64,000 bases of DNA. Source: Myxococcaceae bacterium. Its GTDB lineage: Bacteria > Myxococcota_A > Polyangia > Polyangiales > Ga0077539. The position numbers and the translations under genes are program-made. The notes beneath the pieces were generated by a model that saw nothing but the letters and a program-made list of their open reading frames with translations, was not told the origin of the DNA and made no database searches. The first letter of the stretch is position 1. Every line of letters starts with the position of its first letter. Positions 25,717 through 35,824 of the stretch are shown here, piece by piece. The stretch covers positions 1-64,000 of the forward strand of contig SCUS01000102.1 of assembly GCA_004297725.1 (NCBI GenBank). The letters are read 5' to 3'.

Positions 25717-28700
25717 GTGTCCACGCGGAGCGTCGCGGCGCTCGCCACGGCGCTCGCGGCGTGGATGGTCGCGGTGCCCGCGAGGGCCACCCCCGAGGAC
25801 GACCTGGTGACCGCGCCGATCGCCGCGCGCTCTCGCGACGCCGCCGAGGCCGAGCTCGCGGTGCTGCGGCTGCGAGGGCTGCGAGAGTGGGTCGACCCGT
25901 CGAGGCTGCTCTCCCTCACCCGAGCGCTCTCCCGCGACCCCGCGGTGCTGCCCTCGGCGAGGGCGCTCGCGACCTTCGTCAGCGCGGAGTTCGCTCGCGA
26001 CCTCGGCGAGGCCCCTGCGGCGGAGCGGGCCGCGACCTCGCTCGGGTTCATCACGCGCTGGCTGGTGGCCGGGCCCTTCGACAACGAGGGCCGCGCCGGG
26101 CTCGACCGCGCCGCCGGGCCGGAGGAGCAGCGGTACGCAGTTATCGATCCTGCGGCGGAGTTCGCGGGGCAGTCGCGCCCGGTGCGCTGGCGGCCGATGC
26201 CCGACCTGGCCTCGCTGGGGAGGGTTCCGCTCGACGCGATGGTGCGTCCGAGCGTCAACGCCTGCGCCTATGCGCACACCACCGTGCGCCTCGCCTCGGC
26301 GGGCCCCGCGGTGCTCCGCGTCGGCGCGAGCGGGGCGGTGCGCGCCTGGGTCGACGGTCGCGAGGTGCTGCGCGACCCCTCGGTGCGGCGGGCCTTCCCG
26401 GACCGCGACGCGCTGCCCCTCACGCTCTCCGCGGGGGCCCACCGGCTGCTGGTGAAGGTCTGCACCGACGAGCGCGGGATGGCCTTCTACGCGAGGCTCA
26501 CCCGGCCCGATGGGACGGCCCTGCGCGTCGAGTCCAGCCCCGACCCGGCGGCCGCGCCCGCGCTCACCGCCCCGGCCGGAGCGGCCCCGGCGATGCCCGC
26601 GTCGACCAGCACCTTCGCCCGCCTCCGGGCGCTCTCCGAGCGGTCGACCCGCGCGGAGGACCTCGAGCGCGTCGCGCGCTACCTGGTGCTCACCGGGTCG
26701 GACGACAGCAACGACCCGCACGCCGCGGACTTCGCCGAGCGCAGCGCCCAGGCCGCGCCCACGCCGGTGCGATGGATGCTCGCCGCCGCCACGACCCCCG
26801 ACCGGGGACGGCGGATGGAGGCGCTGCGGCAGGCCTACGCGCTCGCTCCGACGGACCCGCGGGTGCTGCTCGCGGTGGGCCGCGACCGGCGGGGAGGGGG
26901 CTACGCCGAGGAGGCGCTGCCCTTCCTCGAGGCCTCGCTGCGCGCGGACGACCTCGGGCTGGAGGCGGCGGTGGAGCACGCGCGGGTGCTGGAGACGATC
27001 GGGCTGCCGCTGGCGGCCTTCGAGGAGCTGAGCGCGCTCGCCGCGAGGGCGCCCCGTGCGCCGGGCGTGCTGCGCGCGGCGATGCACATGGCCGAGCGGG
27101 CGCAGCAGGGCGCGTCGGCGCAGCGGCTGCGGCGCTCGCTCTCGCAGGTGCGGGCGGGCGACGCGGAGGCGTGGGAGGCGCTGGCGAGGGACGCGCGGCA
27201 GCGGGGCGACCGCGCGGCGGTGATGGCGCTGGCGGACGAGATCGTAGGGCTCGACCGCGGCAGGCTCGACGCCTACTCGACCGCGGCGGAGCTGCTGGAG
27301 TCCGTGGGCGAGGGCGACCGCGCGGTGGCGACGCTGGCGCGCGCGCTGGAGATCGCCCCCGAGGAGCCCGCGCTCTGGAGCGCGAAGGGCTCGCTGGAGG
27401 AGCGCCTCGCGAGGGTCGACGCGGCGAGGGAGTCGCTCCAGCGGGCGCTGCTGCTGCGGCCGCAGGACGCCACCATCCGTCGGCACCTCGAGGCGCTCGC
27501 CCCGGCGCAGGCGCGGCCGGACGAGACCGAGGCCGAGGCGGCGACGGCGTTTCTGCAGCGGCGGGGCGCGGCGGAGGCCACCTTCAACGTCGCGACGCTG
27601 ACCGAGCTCACCGCGAGGACCGTGTACGCCAACGGGCTCTCCGGCACCTTCCGGCAGATCGCCTACGAGGTGCGCACCCCGCAGGGCGCTCGCGACGGGC
27701 GGGCTTACACCATGCAGTATGATCCCGACTCGCAGCGCTTCGCGCTGAGGGCGGCGAGGGTGCACCGCCGCGACGGGGGCGTGCAGGAGGGGACGCAGGT
27801 GCAGGAGTTCTCGTCGACGAGCGACCCGTCGGCGAGGATGTACTTCAACAACCGCGTGGTGCAGGTCACCTTCCCCGACCTGCGGCCGGGCGACGTGGTG
27901 GAGCTTCAGTGGCGCGTCGACGACGTCTCGCCGCGCAACGCCTTCGCCGACTACTTCGGCGACTTCCAGTTCATCCAGGCCAACGTACCGCGCGAGCGCT
28001 GGCGCTACGTGCTGCGCTCGCCGTCGGCGAGGGAGATGTTCGTGCACGTCGCCTCGCTGCCGGGGGGGCGCGCGGTGACCGCCGCCACGCGCGCCGAGGG
28101 GGACGTCTCCGTCCGCACCTGGTCCGCCGACTCGGTCCCCGCGGTCGCGCCGGAGGACCACGCCCCGGGCTACGCCGAGCGCGCGGCCTACCTGCACGTG
28201 AGCACCTACCGCGACTGGGCCGCCGTCGGCCGCTGGTACTGGGGCCTGGTGCGCGACCAGCTCGTAGCCGACGACCGGCTGCGCGCGGTGGTGCGCGAGA
28301 TCACCCGAGGCCTCACCGACGACCGCTCGAAGGTGCGCGCCATCTACAACTGGGTCATCGCCCACACCCGCTACGTGGCGCTGGAGTTCGGCATCCACGG
28401 CTTCAAGCCGTACCTGGTGCCGCAGATCTGCGCGCGCGGCTTCGGCGACTGCAAGGACAAGGCATCGGTGATCGTGACCATGCTCCGCGAGGCCGGGGTG
28501 GACGCCTCGCTGGTGCTGCTGCGCACGCGCGCCAACGGCAACATCGCGACGGAGCCCGCCTCGCTGGCGGTCTTCGACCACGCCATCGCGTACGTGCCCT
28601 CGCTCGACCTCTTCCTCGACGGGACGGCGCAGCACAGCGGGATGGACGAGCTGCCCGGCGGCGACCAGGGCGTGATGGCGCTGGTGGTCAACACCCGCGG

Positions 28701-29397
28701 CGAGGCGCGCCTCGTCGAGACGCCCGTGTATACCCCGGAGCGTAATCGCACCACCGCCACGGCGGAGGTCACGCTGCGCTCCGACGGCGGCGCCTCGATG
28801 ACGGTGCAGCAGGAGCTGCGCGGCCCCAACGCGGCGGGCGCGCGCAACCTGCTCGAGGCCCAGGCGACGCGCGTCGAGCGCATCGAGGACGACCTGCGGG
28901 AGCTGCTCCCGGGGGTGCGCGTGACCTCCGTGCGCGCGGAGGGCCTCGACGACGTCGAGCGCCCGGTGCGCCTCACCTACGAGGCCACGGTGCCCACCAT
29001 CGGCACCCGGCAGGGCGACACGGTGCTGCTCTACGGCGCCTCGCCGGTGCAGATGACCCGGCGCTTCGCGACGCGCTCGACGAGGGCGCACGACCTGGTG
29101 CTCGGGGTGCCGAGCCTGGTGGAGGAGACCCGCACGATACGGCTCCCGGCCGGGGCGAGCGTGCTGGAGGTGCCGCCGCCGGTGCGCCTGGAGGGGCCCT
29201 TCGGGCGCTTCGAGTACGCCATCACCGCGCAGGGCGCGAGCCTCTCGGTGCGGCGCGTGACGGTGCTCTCGCGAGACCGGGTGCACCCCGACGAGTACGG
29301 CGCGTTTCGAGAGTTCTGCCAGGCCGTCGACGACGCCGTCGCGCGCCGCATCGTGCTCCGGCTGCCGCAGGCGGGCCGGACGGAGGTGACCCGATGA
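25717..29397 (+). CDS. Exported TPR + DUF3857 + transglutaminase-like protein (triad intact)
   Basis: 1226 residues with a short signal peptide ending near ATPED (about residue 24). The order is: an N-terminal beta region with GPFDNEG (about 110), an Ala-rich TPR-like solenoid (300-608), a DUF3857 domain (about 618-800, FPDLRPGDVVELQW), and a transglutaminase-like domain (860-1010). The cysteine-protease triad is visible: Cys912 in GFGDCKDKAS, His955 in FDHAI and Asp968 in FLDGT. The substrate is unknown. GTG at 25717 is the only start that keeps the signal. The downstream paralogue begins inside its stop codon. Confidence 0.87.
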   Translation: MSTRSVAALATALAAWMVAVPARATPEDDLVTAPIAARSRDAAEAELAVLRLRGLREWVDPSRLLSLTRALSRDPAVLPSARALATFVSAEFARDLGEAPAAERAATSLGFITRWLVAGPFDNEGRAGLDRAAGPEEQRYAVIDPAAEFAGQSRPVRWRPMPDLASLGRVPLDAMVRPSVNACAYAHTTVRLASAGPAVLRVGASGAVRAWVDGREVLRDPSVRRAFPDRDALPLTLSAGAHRLLVKVCTDERGMAFYARLTRPDGTALRVESSPDPAAAPALTAPAGAAPAMPASTSTFARLRALSERSTRAEDLERVARYLVLTGSDDSNDPHAADFAERSAQAAPTPVRWMLAAATTPDRGRRMEALRQAYALAPTDPRVLLAVGRDRRGGGYAEEALPFLEASLRADDLGLEAAVEHARVLETIGLPLAAFEELSALAARAPRAPGVLRAAMHMAERAQQGASAQRLRRSLSQVRAGDAEAWEALARDARQRGDRAAVMALADEIVGLDRGRLDAYSTAAELLESVGEGDRAVATLARALEIAPEEPALWSAKGSLEERLARVDAARESLQRALLLRPQDATIRRHLEALAPAQARPDETEAEAATAFLQRRGAAEATFNVATLTELTARTVYANGLSGTFRQIAYEVRTPQGARDGRAYTMQYDPDSQRFALRAARVHRRDGGVQEGTQVQEFSSTSDPSARMYFNNRVVQVTFPDLRPGDVVELQWRVDDVSPRNAFADYFGDFQFIQANVPRERWRYVLRSPSAREMFVHVASLPGGRAVTAATRAEGDVSVRTWSADSVPAVAPEDHAPGYAERAAYLHVSTYRDWAAVGRWYWGLVRDQLVADDRLRAVVREITRGLTDDRSKVRAIYNWVIAHTRYVALEFGIHGFKPYLVPQICARGFGDCKDKASVIVTMLREAGVDASLVLLRTRANGNIATEPASLAVFDHAIAYVPSLDLFLDGTAQHSGMDELPGGDQGVMALVVNTRGEARLVETPVYTPERNRTTATAEVTLRSDGGASMTVQQELRGPNAAGARNLLEAQATRVERIEDDLRELLPGVRVTSVRAEGLDDVERPVRLTYEATVPTIGTRQGDTVLLYGASPVQMTRRFATRSTRAHDLVLGVPSLVEETRTIRLPAGASVLEVPPPVRLEGPFGRFEYAITAQGASLSVRRVTVLSRDRVHPDEYGAFREFCQAVDDAVARRIVLRLPQAGRTEVTR

Positions 29398-32300
29398 TCC
29401 GTCCCCTGAAGCTGCGCTCGGGCCTCGCGCTCGCGCTGGTGCTCTCCGCCTGCTCTCACGGCGGCCCTCGGGTGCAGTCCGCGCCCTCCCTCGCCGACCT
29501 CCGCCGCCGCGCCGCGGGGGAGCGCCCGGACTCCGCCGCGGCGGTCGACGCCGCCCTCGCGGAGCTCGTCGCCCCGGGCGGATCGCTCTCCGCCGCCGCG
29601 AGCCTCGACGCCATGGCCCGATCGCGGCCGGGCGACCCGAGGGTGCGCTTCGCCGAGGGGCTCGTCGCCTCGCAGCACGGCGATTTCGAGCGGGCGCTGG
29701 TGGCCTGGTGCGCCACCGTCGAGGCGGCGCGCAGCAGCGCCGACCCGATGGCGTCGAGCATCGCCGAGGCCGTGGTGCCGAAGCTGGTGTCGCTGCGCGG
29801 CGACGTGCGCGATTTCGCGACGCCCTTCCGGCAGCTCGTGGACGCGGTGGCGACCGATCCGGGGCGCCTCGGCGCCGCGGCCGCGACGGAGCTCCTCGAG
29901 ACCGCCGTGCGCTGGGCCCGTGAGGCCGGTGACCGCGAGGCCGCCGCCCGATGGACCGCCGCCTCCGGCTGCGTCACCTCCTGGACCGTCGCTGGCCCCT
30001 TCGGTCCGCTGCCGATGCTGCGCTTCGACGAGGCGCTCGACCCCGACGGGAGCGCTCCGCTCCAGGCGGCCTACGACCTCGGCCCGGGGCGCGGGCTCCA
30101 GCCGACCTACCCCGTGAGGGCGCGAGGCTGCGCGGCCAACCTCGGCCGAGGCATCACCCTCACCGGCGTGCTCTACGCGGCGACGGACTTCGTGCTCCCC
30201 CGCGAGGAGTCGGTCTCCATCCGCGTCGAGTCGCCCAACCTCTTCTCGCTGCTGGTCGACGGGGTGCCGGTCGCGGGCATCGACCCCCGCCGCGCGGCCG
30301 TCGGCGCCGTCGCCGAGGCCCGCCTCCGGCTGGGCGCCGGGGCCCACACGCTGCGCATCAAGGTCGCGAGCACGTACCACTCGCCGCTGGTCATCGCGAC
30401 GGTCACCGACCTCGCGGGCCGCCCCGTCGCGACCTTCGCTCCCGCCCGCCGCTCGGCGGCGCCCGTTCCTCCTCGGGTGCTGCCGGTGCCCGCGTCTCCG
30501 GCGGACGACGCCTTCCTCCCCGCCGCGGCCTTCGGGGCCTTCGACCGCTACGTGCTCGCCGAGCTGGCCTTCTCGCGGCGGCACCCGATCGCGGCGCGCG
30601 AGCTGCTGCGCCCGCTCATCGGCGAGGGGGCCACGCCCGCGACGCTCATCGCGTGGGGCTCCGTGGCGCAGGCCGATCCCTTCGTCCCTCCGGCGCAGTC
30701 CCGCGACCGGGCGCGCGACGCCTTCGAGCGCGCGGGGCGGGGTGATCCGCAGGCGTACTTCCCGGCGCTGGCCCTCGCTCGCATGGCCTCCGAGGACGAG
30801 CGCGGCGACGAGGCGCTCACCCTCTCTCGCGGCGCCGCGGTTCGCTTCCCCGACAACCCCGAGGTGCTCTCCGACCTGGCGACCCGGCTCATGGATCGCA
30901 ACTGGGACGGCGAGGCTCGCACCATACTCGAGCGGGTAAGGCAGCAGCTGCCGGGCTCGTGCTGGTCGACGCGGATGCTCCTCTCGCTGGCGCAGCGGCA
31001 CGGCGACGGCACCGAGGAGTCGGCGCTGGCGGACGAGATCCGCCGGTGCGACGCGCTCTCCGACGCGCCCGCCTCGGTGGCGCTGCGGATGCGGCGCTTC
31101 GACGTGGCGGGCCAGGAGTATGACCGGCTCCTCGCGGACGACCCGGAGGGCCGCGGGCTGCGCCGCGCGAGGGTCGAGCTGCTGCGGGCCAGCGGGCGCC
31201 ACGAGGAGGCCCGGGTGGCCGCGAGGGCGCTGCTCGCGGAGATGCCCGAGGACGACGCGCTGCGGGCCGACCTGGCGGACCTCGAGCTGGCCGCGGGGCG
31301 TCCCGCCGAGGCGAGGGCGATGCTGACCCACGAGCTCGCGCGCCGCCCGGCGGAGCTGGCCTCGCTCTACCGGATGCGCGCCTACCTCGCGGGCCGCGAG
31401 GACCTCCAGCCGTGGCGCCTGGACGGGCGTCAGGTGCTCCGGGACTTCGAGGCCTCGGGGCGCAGCTACGAGAGCGCGGCGGTGCTGGTGCTCGACTACA
31501 CCGTGCGGCGGAGCTACCCGGACGGGTCGGCGCTGGAGCTCACGCACAACGTGGTGCGGGTGCAGACGCAGGAGGGGGCGGACGCGTTCGGGGAGTTCCA
31601 GCTCCCGGCGGGGGCGACGCTGTGGCGCATCCGCACGCTGAAGGCAGACGGTCGGGTGCTGGAGCCCGAGGAGATCGCGGGCAAGGACTCGCTCTCGCTG
31701 CCCAACCTCCGCCCCGGCGACGCGCTGGAGTTCGAGTACGTCCGAACGCTCCCGCCCTCCGACGCGGCCCCCGGGGGATTCTCCTCCGACCGCTTCTATT
31801 TCCGCGGCTTCGAGGTGCCCTACGACCGCTCGGAGTACGTGGTCGTGGTGCCCAGGGAGATGGAGCTCACCGTCGACCCTCGGGGCCCTGCGCCGACCCT
31901 CGCGCGCGCCGAGCGCGGCGGACTGATCGAGTACCGGTGGATGGTCCGGCAGAGCGACCGCATGACGCCGGAGCCTCGCTCGGTGATGGCGCGGGAGTTC
32001 ATCCCGAGCATCGCCGCGGGCTTCGGCGCGACCTGGGAGCGGCTCGTCGACGCGCTCCGCTCGCGGCTCATCGAGCAGGACCCGGCGGACCCGGAGGCCC
32101 TCGCGCTCGCGCGTCACATCACCCGTACGGCACGCACCCCGAGCCAGCGGCTGCGGCAGCTCCATCACTGGGTGCTCGAGAACATCCAGCAGGAGGGCGC
32201 CGGTACGCCCTTCGAGGTCGCTCCCCGCATGGTCGCCGCGCGCTCGGGCCACCGCACCCGGGTGCTCTGCTACCTGCTGAAGCAGGTCGACGTCCCGTGC

Positions 32301-33176
32301 GAGATCGCCCTGGTGCGCCAGGGCAACGCGGACTCGACGCCGTCGCAGCTCGCCGACGACGAGACCTACCAGTCGCTGCTGCTGCGGGTGCGCACCGAGG
32401 CCGGCGAGCAGTGGGTGACCGCCGCGGACGCCAACGCGCCGACCCTCTATGTCCCGCCCGCGACGGCGGGTGGCGAGGCGCTGGTGCTCGCCGCGGGGGC
32501 GCCGCGCACCCGGGTGTCTCCGCTGGACCTCTCCGCCCACGGCCGGCAGCTCACCGTGAGCCTCGCGCTCTCGGCCGACGGATCGGGCCGCGCCACGGTG
32601 CTCGAACGCCTCCGCGGGTACGCCGCGACCGGGGCGCGCTCGGCGATGCGCCGGCTCGACGCGGCCAACCGCGACCGGCAGTTCGAGGCCTACGTGGGGG
32701 CCATGGTGAGCGGCGCGACGCTGGAGTCGCTCGTCGTCGAGGGGACCGAGGACGTCGAGGCGGACATGGTGTTCCGATACACCTTCCGCGCGCCCGGCAT
32801 CGCGAGGCGGGACGGCGACCGGCTGCGCTTCGACGGGATGTTCCGCGCCGAGGCGGGCCGCGCCTACGCCGAACTCCCCTCGCGCGAGCACCCGCAGTGG
32901 AACGGCGACCCGGTGAACGCCTCCCTCTCGCTGACGGTGCGCCTCCCCGAGGGGGCCGCGGTCGGCTCGCTTCCCACCGACGCCGCGGAGGAGTCCGTCG
33001 GCGGCGTGCGCTGGTCGCTCCGCTGGCGCTCCGACGCCTCGGGCTTCTCCGTCGAGCGCCGCGTGGCGGTCCCCACCGGGCGCGTCGCTCCGGACGACTA
33101 CCCCGCCTTCGCCACGGCGCTCCGGGCGCTCGACACCGCGGACACCCGCGAGGTCTCGATCACCCTCCGCCGCTGA
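29394..33176 (+). CDS. Lipoprotein paralogue: TPR + DUF3857 + degenerate transglutaminase-like domain
   Basis: 1260 residues with a lipobox ending LSAC (Cys20). The layout mirrors the upstream gene: beta region with VAGPFGP, TPR-like solenoid (380-670), DUF3857-like domain (680-870, LPNLRPGDALEFEY) and a transglutaminase-like fold (903-1016). Aligned by eye, Ser951 replaces the catalytic Cys and Ser994 the His, with the same 43-residue spacing as in the neighbour; an Asp remains (Asp1012). It is therefore probably a pseudoenzyme. The ATGA overlap predicts coupled synthesis and a paired function. Confidence 0.85.
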   Translation: MIRPLKLRSGLALALVLSACSHGGPRVQSAPSLADLRRRAAGERPDSAAAVDAALAELVAPGGSLSAAASLDAMARSRPGDPRVRFAEGLVASQHGDFERALVAWCATVEAARSSADPMASSIAEAVVPKLVSLRGDVRDFATPFRQLVDAVATDPGRLGAAAATELLETAVRWAREAGDREAAARWTAASGCVTSWTVAGPFGPLPMLRFDEALDPDGSAPLQAAYDLGPGRGLQPTYPVRARGCAANLGRGITLTGVLYAATDFVLPREESVSIRVESPNLFSLLVDGVPVAGIDPRRAAVGAVAEARLRLGAGAHTLRIKVASTYHSPLVIATVTDLAGRPVATFAPARRSAAPVPPRVLPVPASPADDAFLPAAAFGAFDRYVLAELAFSRRHPIAARELLRPLIGEGATPATLIAWGSVAQADPFVPPAQSRDRARDAFERAGRGDPQAYFPALALARMASEDERGDEALTLSRGAAVRFPDNPEVLSDLATRLMDRNWDGEARTILERVRQQLPGSCWSTRMLLSLAQRHGDGTEESALADEIRRCDALSDAPASVALRMRRFDVAGQEYDRLLADDPEGRGLRRARVELLRASGRHEEARVAARALLAEMPEDDALRADLADLELAAGRPAEARAMLTHELARRPAELASLYRMRAYLAGREDLQPWRLDGRQVLRDFEASGRSYESAAVLVLDYTVRRSYPDGSALELTHNVVRVQTQEGADAFGEFQLPAGATLWRIRTLKADGRVLEPEEIAGKDSLSLPNLRPGDALEFEYVRTLPPSDAAPGGFSSDRFYFRGFEVPYDRSEYVVVVPREMELTVDPRGPAPTLARAERGGLIEYRWMVRQSDRMTPEPRSVMAREFIPSIAAGFGATWERLVDALRSRLIEQDPADPEALALARHITRTARTPSQRLRQLHHWVLENIQQEGAGTPFEVAPRMVAARSGHRTRVLCYLLKQVDVPCEIALVRQGNADSTPSQLADDETYQSLLLRVRTEAGEQWVTAADANAPTLYVPPATAGGEALVLAAGAPRTRVSPLDLSAHGRQLTVSLALSADGSGRATVLERLRGYAATGARSAMRRLDAANRDRQFEAYVGAMVSGATLESLVVEGTEDVEADMVFRYTFRAPGIARRDGDRLRFDGMFRAEAGRAYAELPSREHPQWNGDPVNASLSLTVRLPEGAAVGSLPTDAAEESVGGVRWSLRWRSDASGFSVERRVAVPTGRVAPDDYPAFATALRALDTADTREVSITLRR

Positions 33177-33188
33177 CCTCTCCCTCCG

Positions 33189-34226
33189 CTACGGCTCTCC
33201 CACGATCTGCACCTCGCCGAAGGGCTCCCGCTCGATGAGCTGGAGCGCCCTGAAGCGGTAGAGGGTCACCTCGGGCCGCAGGTAGCCCGGCGCCGGGAGC
33301 GAGCGCTCGGTCGCCAGCGTGCGGAGCGCGGTCACCGGGTCTTGCGGGGCTGCGCCCGGGAGCGTGGGGAGCACGTACTCCCAGCCCGCCATGCGCTCGA
33401 AGCCCACCGACCACGCGGGGGCCGGCGCCGCGCGACGCAGGAACTCCGGCGTCCGGGCGCCGAGGACGCCCTTGTCATGGAAGAGCGACACGCTGATGCG
33501 GCGGGTGAGGAGCGCGTCGCGCAGACGGCCGTAGCGGTCCTGGAGGGGCGTGCTCCAGCGGTTGATGATCGCGAAGCTGCCGTCGAGGAGCGCGCGGGCC
33601 ACCGAGCCGCCGCGGGTCGAGCGCCAGAGCAGCGGCGCGTCGCCGTCGCGGACCACGAGGGCGACCTCCACCGCGCGGGCGCGGCGCAGCGACTCCGGGA
33701 AGATCCGCTCGGAGGGGGCGGCAGCGCCGGAGAGCACCAGCCGGGCGACGGAGACCAGCCGTCGGGCGTCCTCGGGGCTGATGGTCACCGGCTCGTCGCG
33801 CTCGTAGAGGGCAGTGGTCTCGTCGAGGAAGACCGCGCTCATCCCGGCGACCGGGCGCAGCGCGGCGAGGCGGGCGGCCACGCTCGACGGGGCCCCCGGG
33901 GCGCGCAGCGAGCCGTCGACGCGCACCAGCAGGCCATCGAGGTGGGCCCGCTGGAGGGCCGCCCCGACCGCGGCGCCGTCCTCGCCGCGGAGCGCGGCGG
34001 AGAGCCCGGGGATCCCGTCGGCGTCGCGGAGGGCGGTCTCGACCGAGGGCATCCCGAGGGGCGTTCCCCCCAGCACGGCGACGGCGCCCCGGTCGCGGAG
34101 CTGCTCGACCAGGCGGTCGTAGCGGCTGGACCACGGCGCCCGGATGATGCCGCCGCGCCAGGCGGCGCCGAGCGCGACGATGAGCAGCGACGCAACCGCC
34201 GCGATGATCCAGAGGGCCTTTTTCAT
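33189..34226 (-). CDS. Membrane-anchored hypothetical protein
   Basis: 345 residues, not recognised. A basic start and one helix (KKALWIIAAVASLLIVALGAAW, 2-23) anchor an outside domain. The domain has alpha/beta character with AVAVLGGTPLGMPSVE (about 50) and SVSLFHDKGVLGARTPEF (about 255). ATG at 34226 is preferred: upstream lies TTGGTG-18-TAGGGT, with the -10 box only 11 nt before ATG and no Shine-Dalgarno. An in-frame start at 34358 would read through that promoter. It is convergent with the transglutaminase pair (12-nt gap) and divergent from ald. Confidence 0.72.
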   Translation of the reverse strand: MKKALWIIAAVASLLIVALGAAWRGGIIRAPWSSRYDRLVEQLRDRGAVAVLGGTPLGMPSVETALRDADGIPGLSAALRGEDGAAVGAALQRAHLDGLLVRVDGSLRAPGAPSSVAARLAALRPVAGMSAVFLDETTALYERDEPVTISPEDARRLVSVARLVLSGAAAPSERIFPESLRRARAVEVALVVRDGDAPLLWRSTRGGSVARALLDGSFAIINRWSTPLQDRYGRLRDALLTRRISVSLFHDKGVLGARTPEFLRRAAPAPAWSVGFERMAGWEYVLPTLPGAAPQDPVTALRTLATERSLPAPGYLRPEVTLYRFRALQLIEREPFGEVQIVGEP

Positions 34227-34363
34227 GAGGGGCGCGGACCCTAACTCCAAGCGACGCGCTTCACCAACGAGGGCGTTGCGCCGTCTCGGCCGGTTGGGAG
34301 TATCCTCCGCGCCCTTCTCAGTACCCCCCGAAGCAAGTCCCGCTTTCAAAAGGAGCACGCACC

Positions 34364-35479
34364 GTGATCATTGGAGTTCCGAAGGAGATCAAGACCCGCG
34401 AGTACCGCATCGGCATGACGCCCGCGGGCGTTCGCCAGCTCGTCGCCCAGGGCCACACCGTCCTGGTCGAGACCCGCGCGGGCGAGGGATCGGGCTTGCG
34501 GGATGAGGCGTTCACGCAAGCCGGGGCCACCATCGCGCAGTCCGCGAGCGAGGTGTGGCACCGCGCCGACATGGTCATGAAGGTGAAGGAGCCGCTGCCC
34601 GCGGAGTTCGAGTACTTCCGCCCGGGCCTGGTGATCTACACGTACCTGCACCTCGCGGCGGAGCCCGTGCTCACGCGCAAGCTCATCGAGAAGAAGGTGC
34701 GCGCGGTCGCCTACGAGACCATCCAGCTCCCCGACGGGTCGCTCCCGCTGCTGCGTCCGATGAGCGAGGTCGCGGGGCGCATGGCCGTGCAGGCCGGCGC
34801 CACCTCGCTGGAGAAGTGGCGCGGCGGCAAGGGCGTGCTCCTCGGCGGCGTCCCCGGGACGCGCCGCGGCCGCGTGGCCATCCTCGGCGGCGGCGTCGTC
34901 GGGCGCAACGCCGCGAAGATCGCCATCGGCATGGGCGCGCAGGTCACCGTGCTCGACGTGCGCTCCGACACCATGGACTACCTCGAAGACATCTTCGGCG
35001 GCTCCATCGAGACGCTCTACTCCAACCCCGCCAACCTCGAGGAGGCCGTCACCCGCGCCGACCTCGTCATCGGCGCGGTGCTCGTCCCCGGCGCCGTGGC
35101 CCCGCGGCTCGTCGACCGGGCGCTCGTCTCCAAGATGGAGAAGGGCTCGGTCATCGTCGACGTCGCCATCGACCAGGGCGGCTGCATCGAGACCGTGCGC
35201 CCCACCAGCCACGACAACCCCACCTACGAGGTCGACGGGGTGATCCACTACTGCGTGCCCAACATGCCGGGCGCCGTGGCGCACACCTCGACCTTCGCGC
35301 TCACCAACACCACCATCCGCTACGCCATCGCCATCGCGAAGTACGGCGTGGTCGAGGCCGCGAGGCGCGACCCGGTGCTGGCCCTCGGCATCAACTGCTT
35401 CGACGGCGCCTGCACCTACGACGCCGTCGCCCAGGCGCACGGGCTCGAGTACACGCCGCTCGCGACCGCCCTCGGCTGA
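34364..35479 (+). CDS. ald: Alanine dehydrogenase
   Basis: A cytosolic NAD-dependent enzyme that interconverts alanine with pyruvate and ammonia. 371 residues, the family size. MIIGVPKEIKTREYRIG opens the protein; the catalytic Lys lies in MKVKEPLP and His in YTYLHLA; the Rossmann motif is LGGGVVGRNAA (about 175), and the tail has INCFDGACTY. The start is GTG with AGGAG 8 nt upstream. A TATCCT box at 34301 may be its -10, giving a leader of about 50 nt. It is divergent from the anchored unknown protein. Confidence 0.97.
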   Translation: MIIGVPKEIKTREYRIGMTPAGVRQLVAQGHTVLVETRAGEGSGLRDEAFTQAGATIAQSASEVWHRADMVMKVKEPLPAEFEYFRPGLVIYTYLHLAAEPVLTRKLIEKKVRAVAYETIQLPDGSLPLLRPMSEVAGRMAVQAGATSLEKWRGGKGVLLGGVPGTRRGRVAILGGGVVGRNAAKIAIGMGAQVTVLDVRSDTMDYLEDIFGGSIETLYSNPANLEEAVTRADLVIGAVLVPGAVAPRLVDRALVSKMEKGSVIVDVAIDQGGCIETVRPTSHDNPTYEVDGVIHYCVPNMPGAVAHTSTFALTNTTIRYAIAIAKYGVVEAARRDPVLALGINCFDGACTYDAVAQAHGLEYTPLATALG

Positions 35480-35524
35480 CCGAAGAATCCCTCCCGCTTC
35501 TCTGCTAGCGTGCGCGGCCCCCCG

Positions 35525-35821
35525 ATGGCCGTCGACGTCTCCCCCGAACGTGTCCGTTCCACCGCCGAGCTCGCGCGCCTCGCGCTGCGCGACGACGAGG
35601 TCGCGCCCCTCGCGGCGCAGCTCCGGGCCGTCCTCGCCCACGTCGCCGAGCTCGACGCCTGGGACACCGAGGCCGTGCCCCCGACCGCGCAGGTGCTCGA
35701 CCTCGCGATGACCCTCCGCGACGACCTCCCGGCTCGGGGCATCGACCGGGCGACGGCCCTCTCCCAGGCGGCGCGCACCGAGCAGGCGGCCTTCGTGGTG
35801 CCTCGCTTCGTGGCGGAGTGA
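35525..35821 (+). CDS. gatC: Asp/Glu-tRNA amidotransferase subunit C
   Basis: The small subunit that wraps around GatA in the GatCAB amidotransferase, which makes Asn-tRNA or Gln-tRNA from mischarged tRNA. It has 98 residues. The family pattern VRSTAELARLALRDDEV, LRAVLAHVAELDAWDTEAV and LRDDLP is clear. ATG at 35525 has a TAGCGT box 13 nt upstream but no ribosome site, so the mRNA may be almost leaderless. gatA follows after 3 nt. gatB is not in the window. Confidence 0.92.
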   Translation: MAVDVSPERVRSTAELARLALRDDEVAPLAAQLRAVLAHVAELDAWDTEAVPPTAQVLDLAMTLRDDLPARGIDRATALSQAARTEQAAFVVPRFVAE

Positions 35822-35824
35822 GCG

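Noticed and set aside
29031..32891. Long minus-strand frame opposite the second transglutaminase-like gene
   Set aside because: It is antisense to a protein with a lipobox and DUF3857-like motifs and has no motif of its own.
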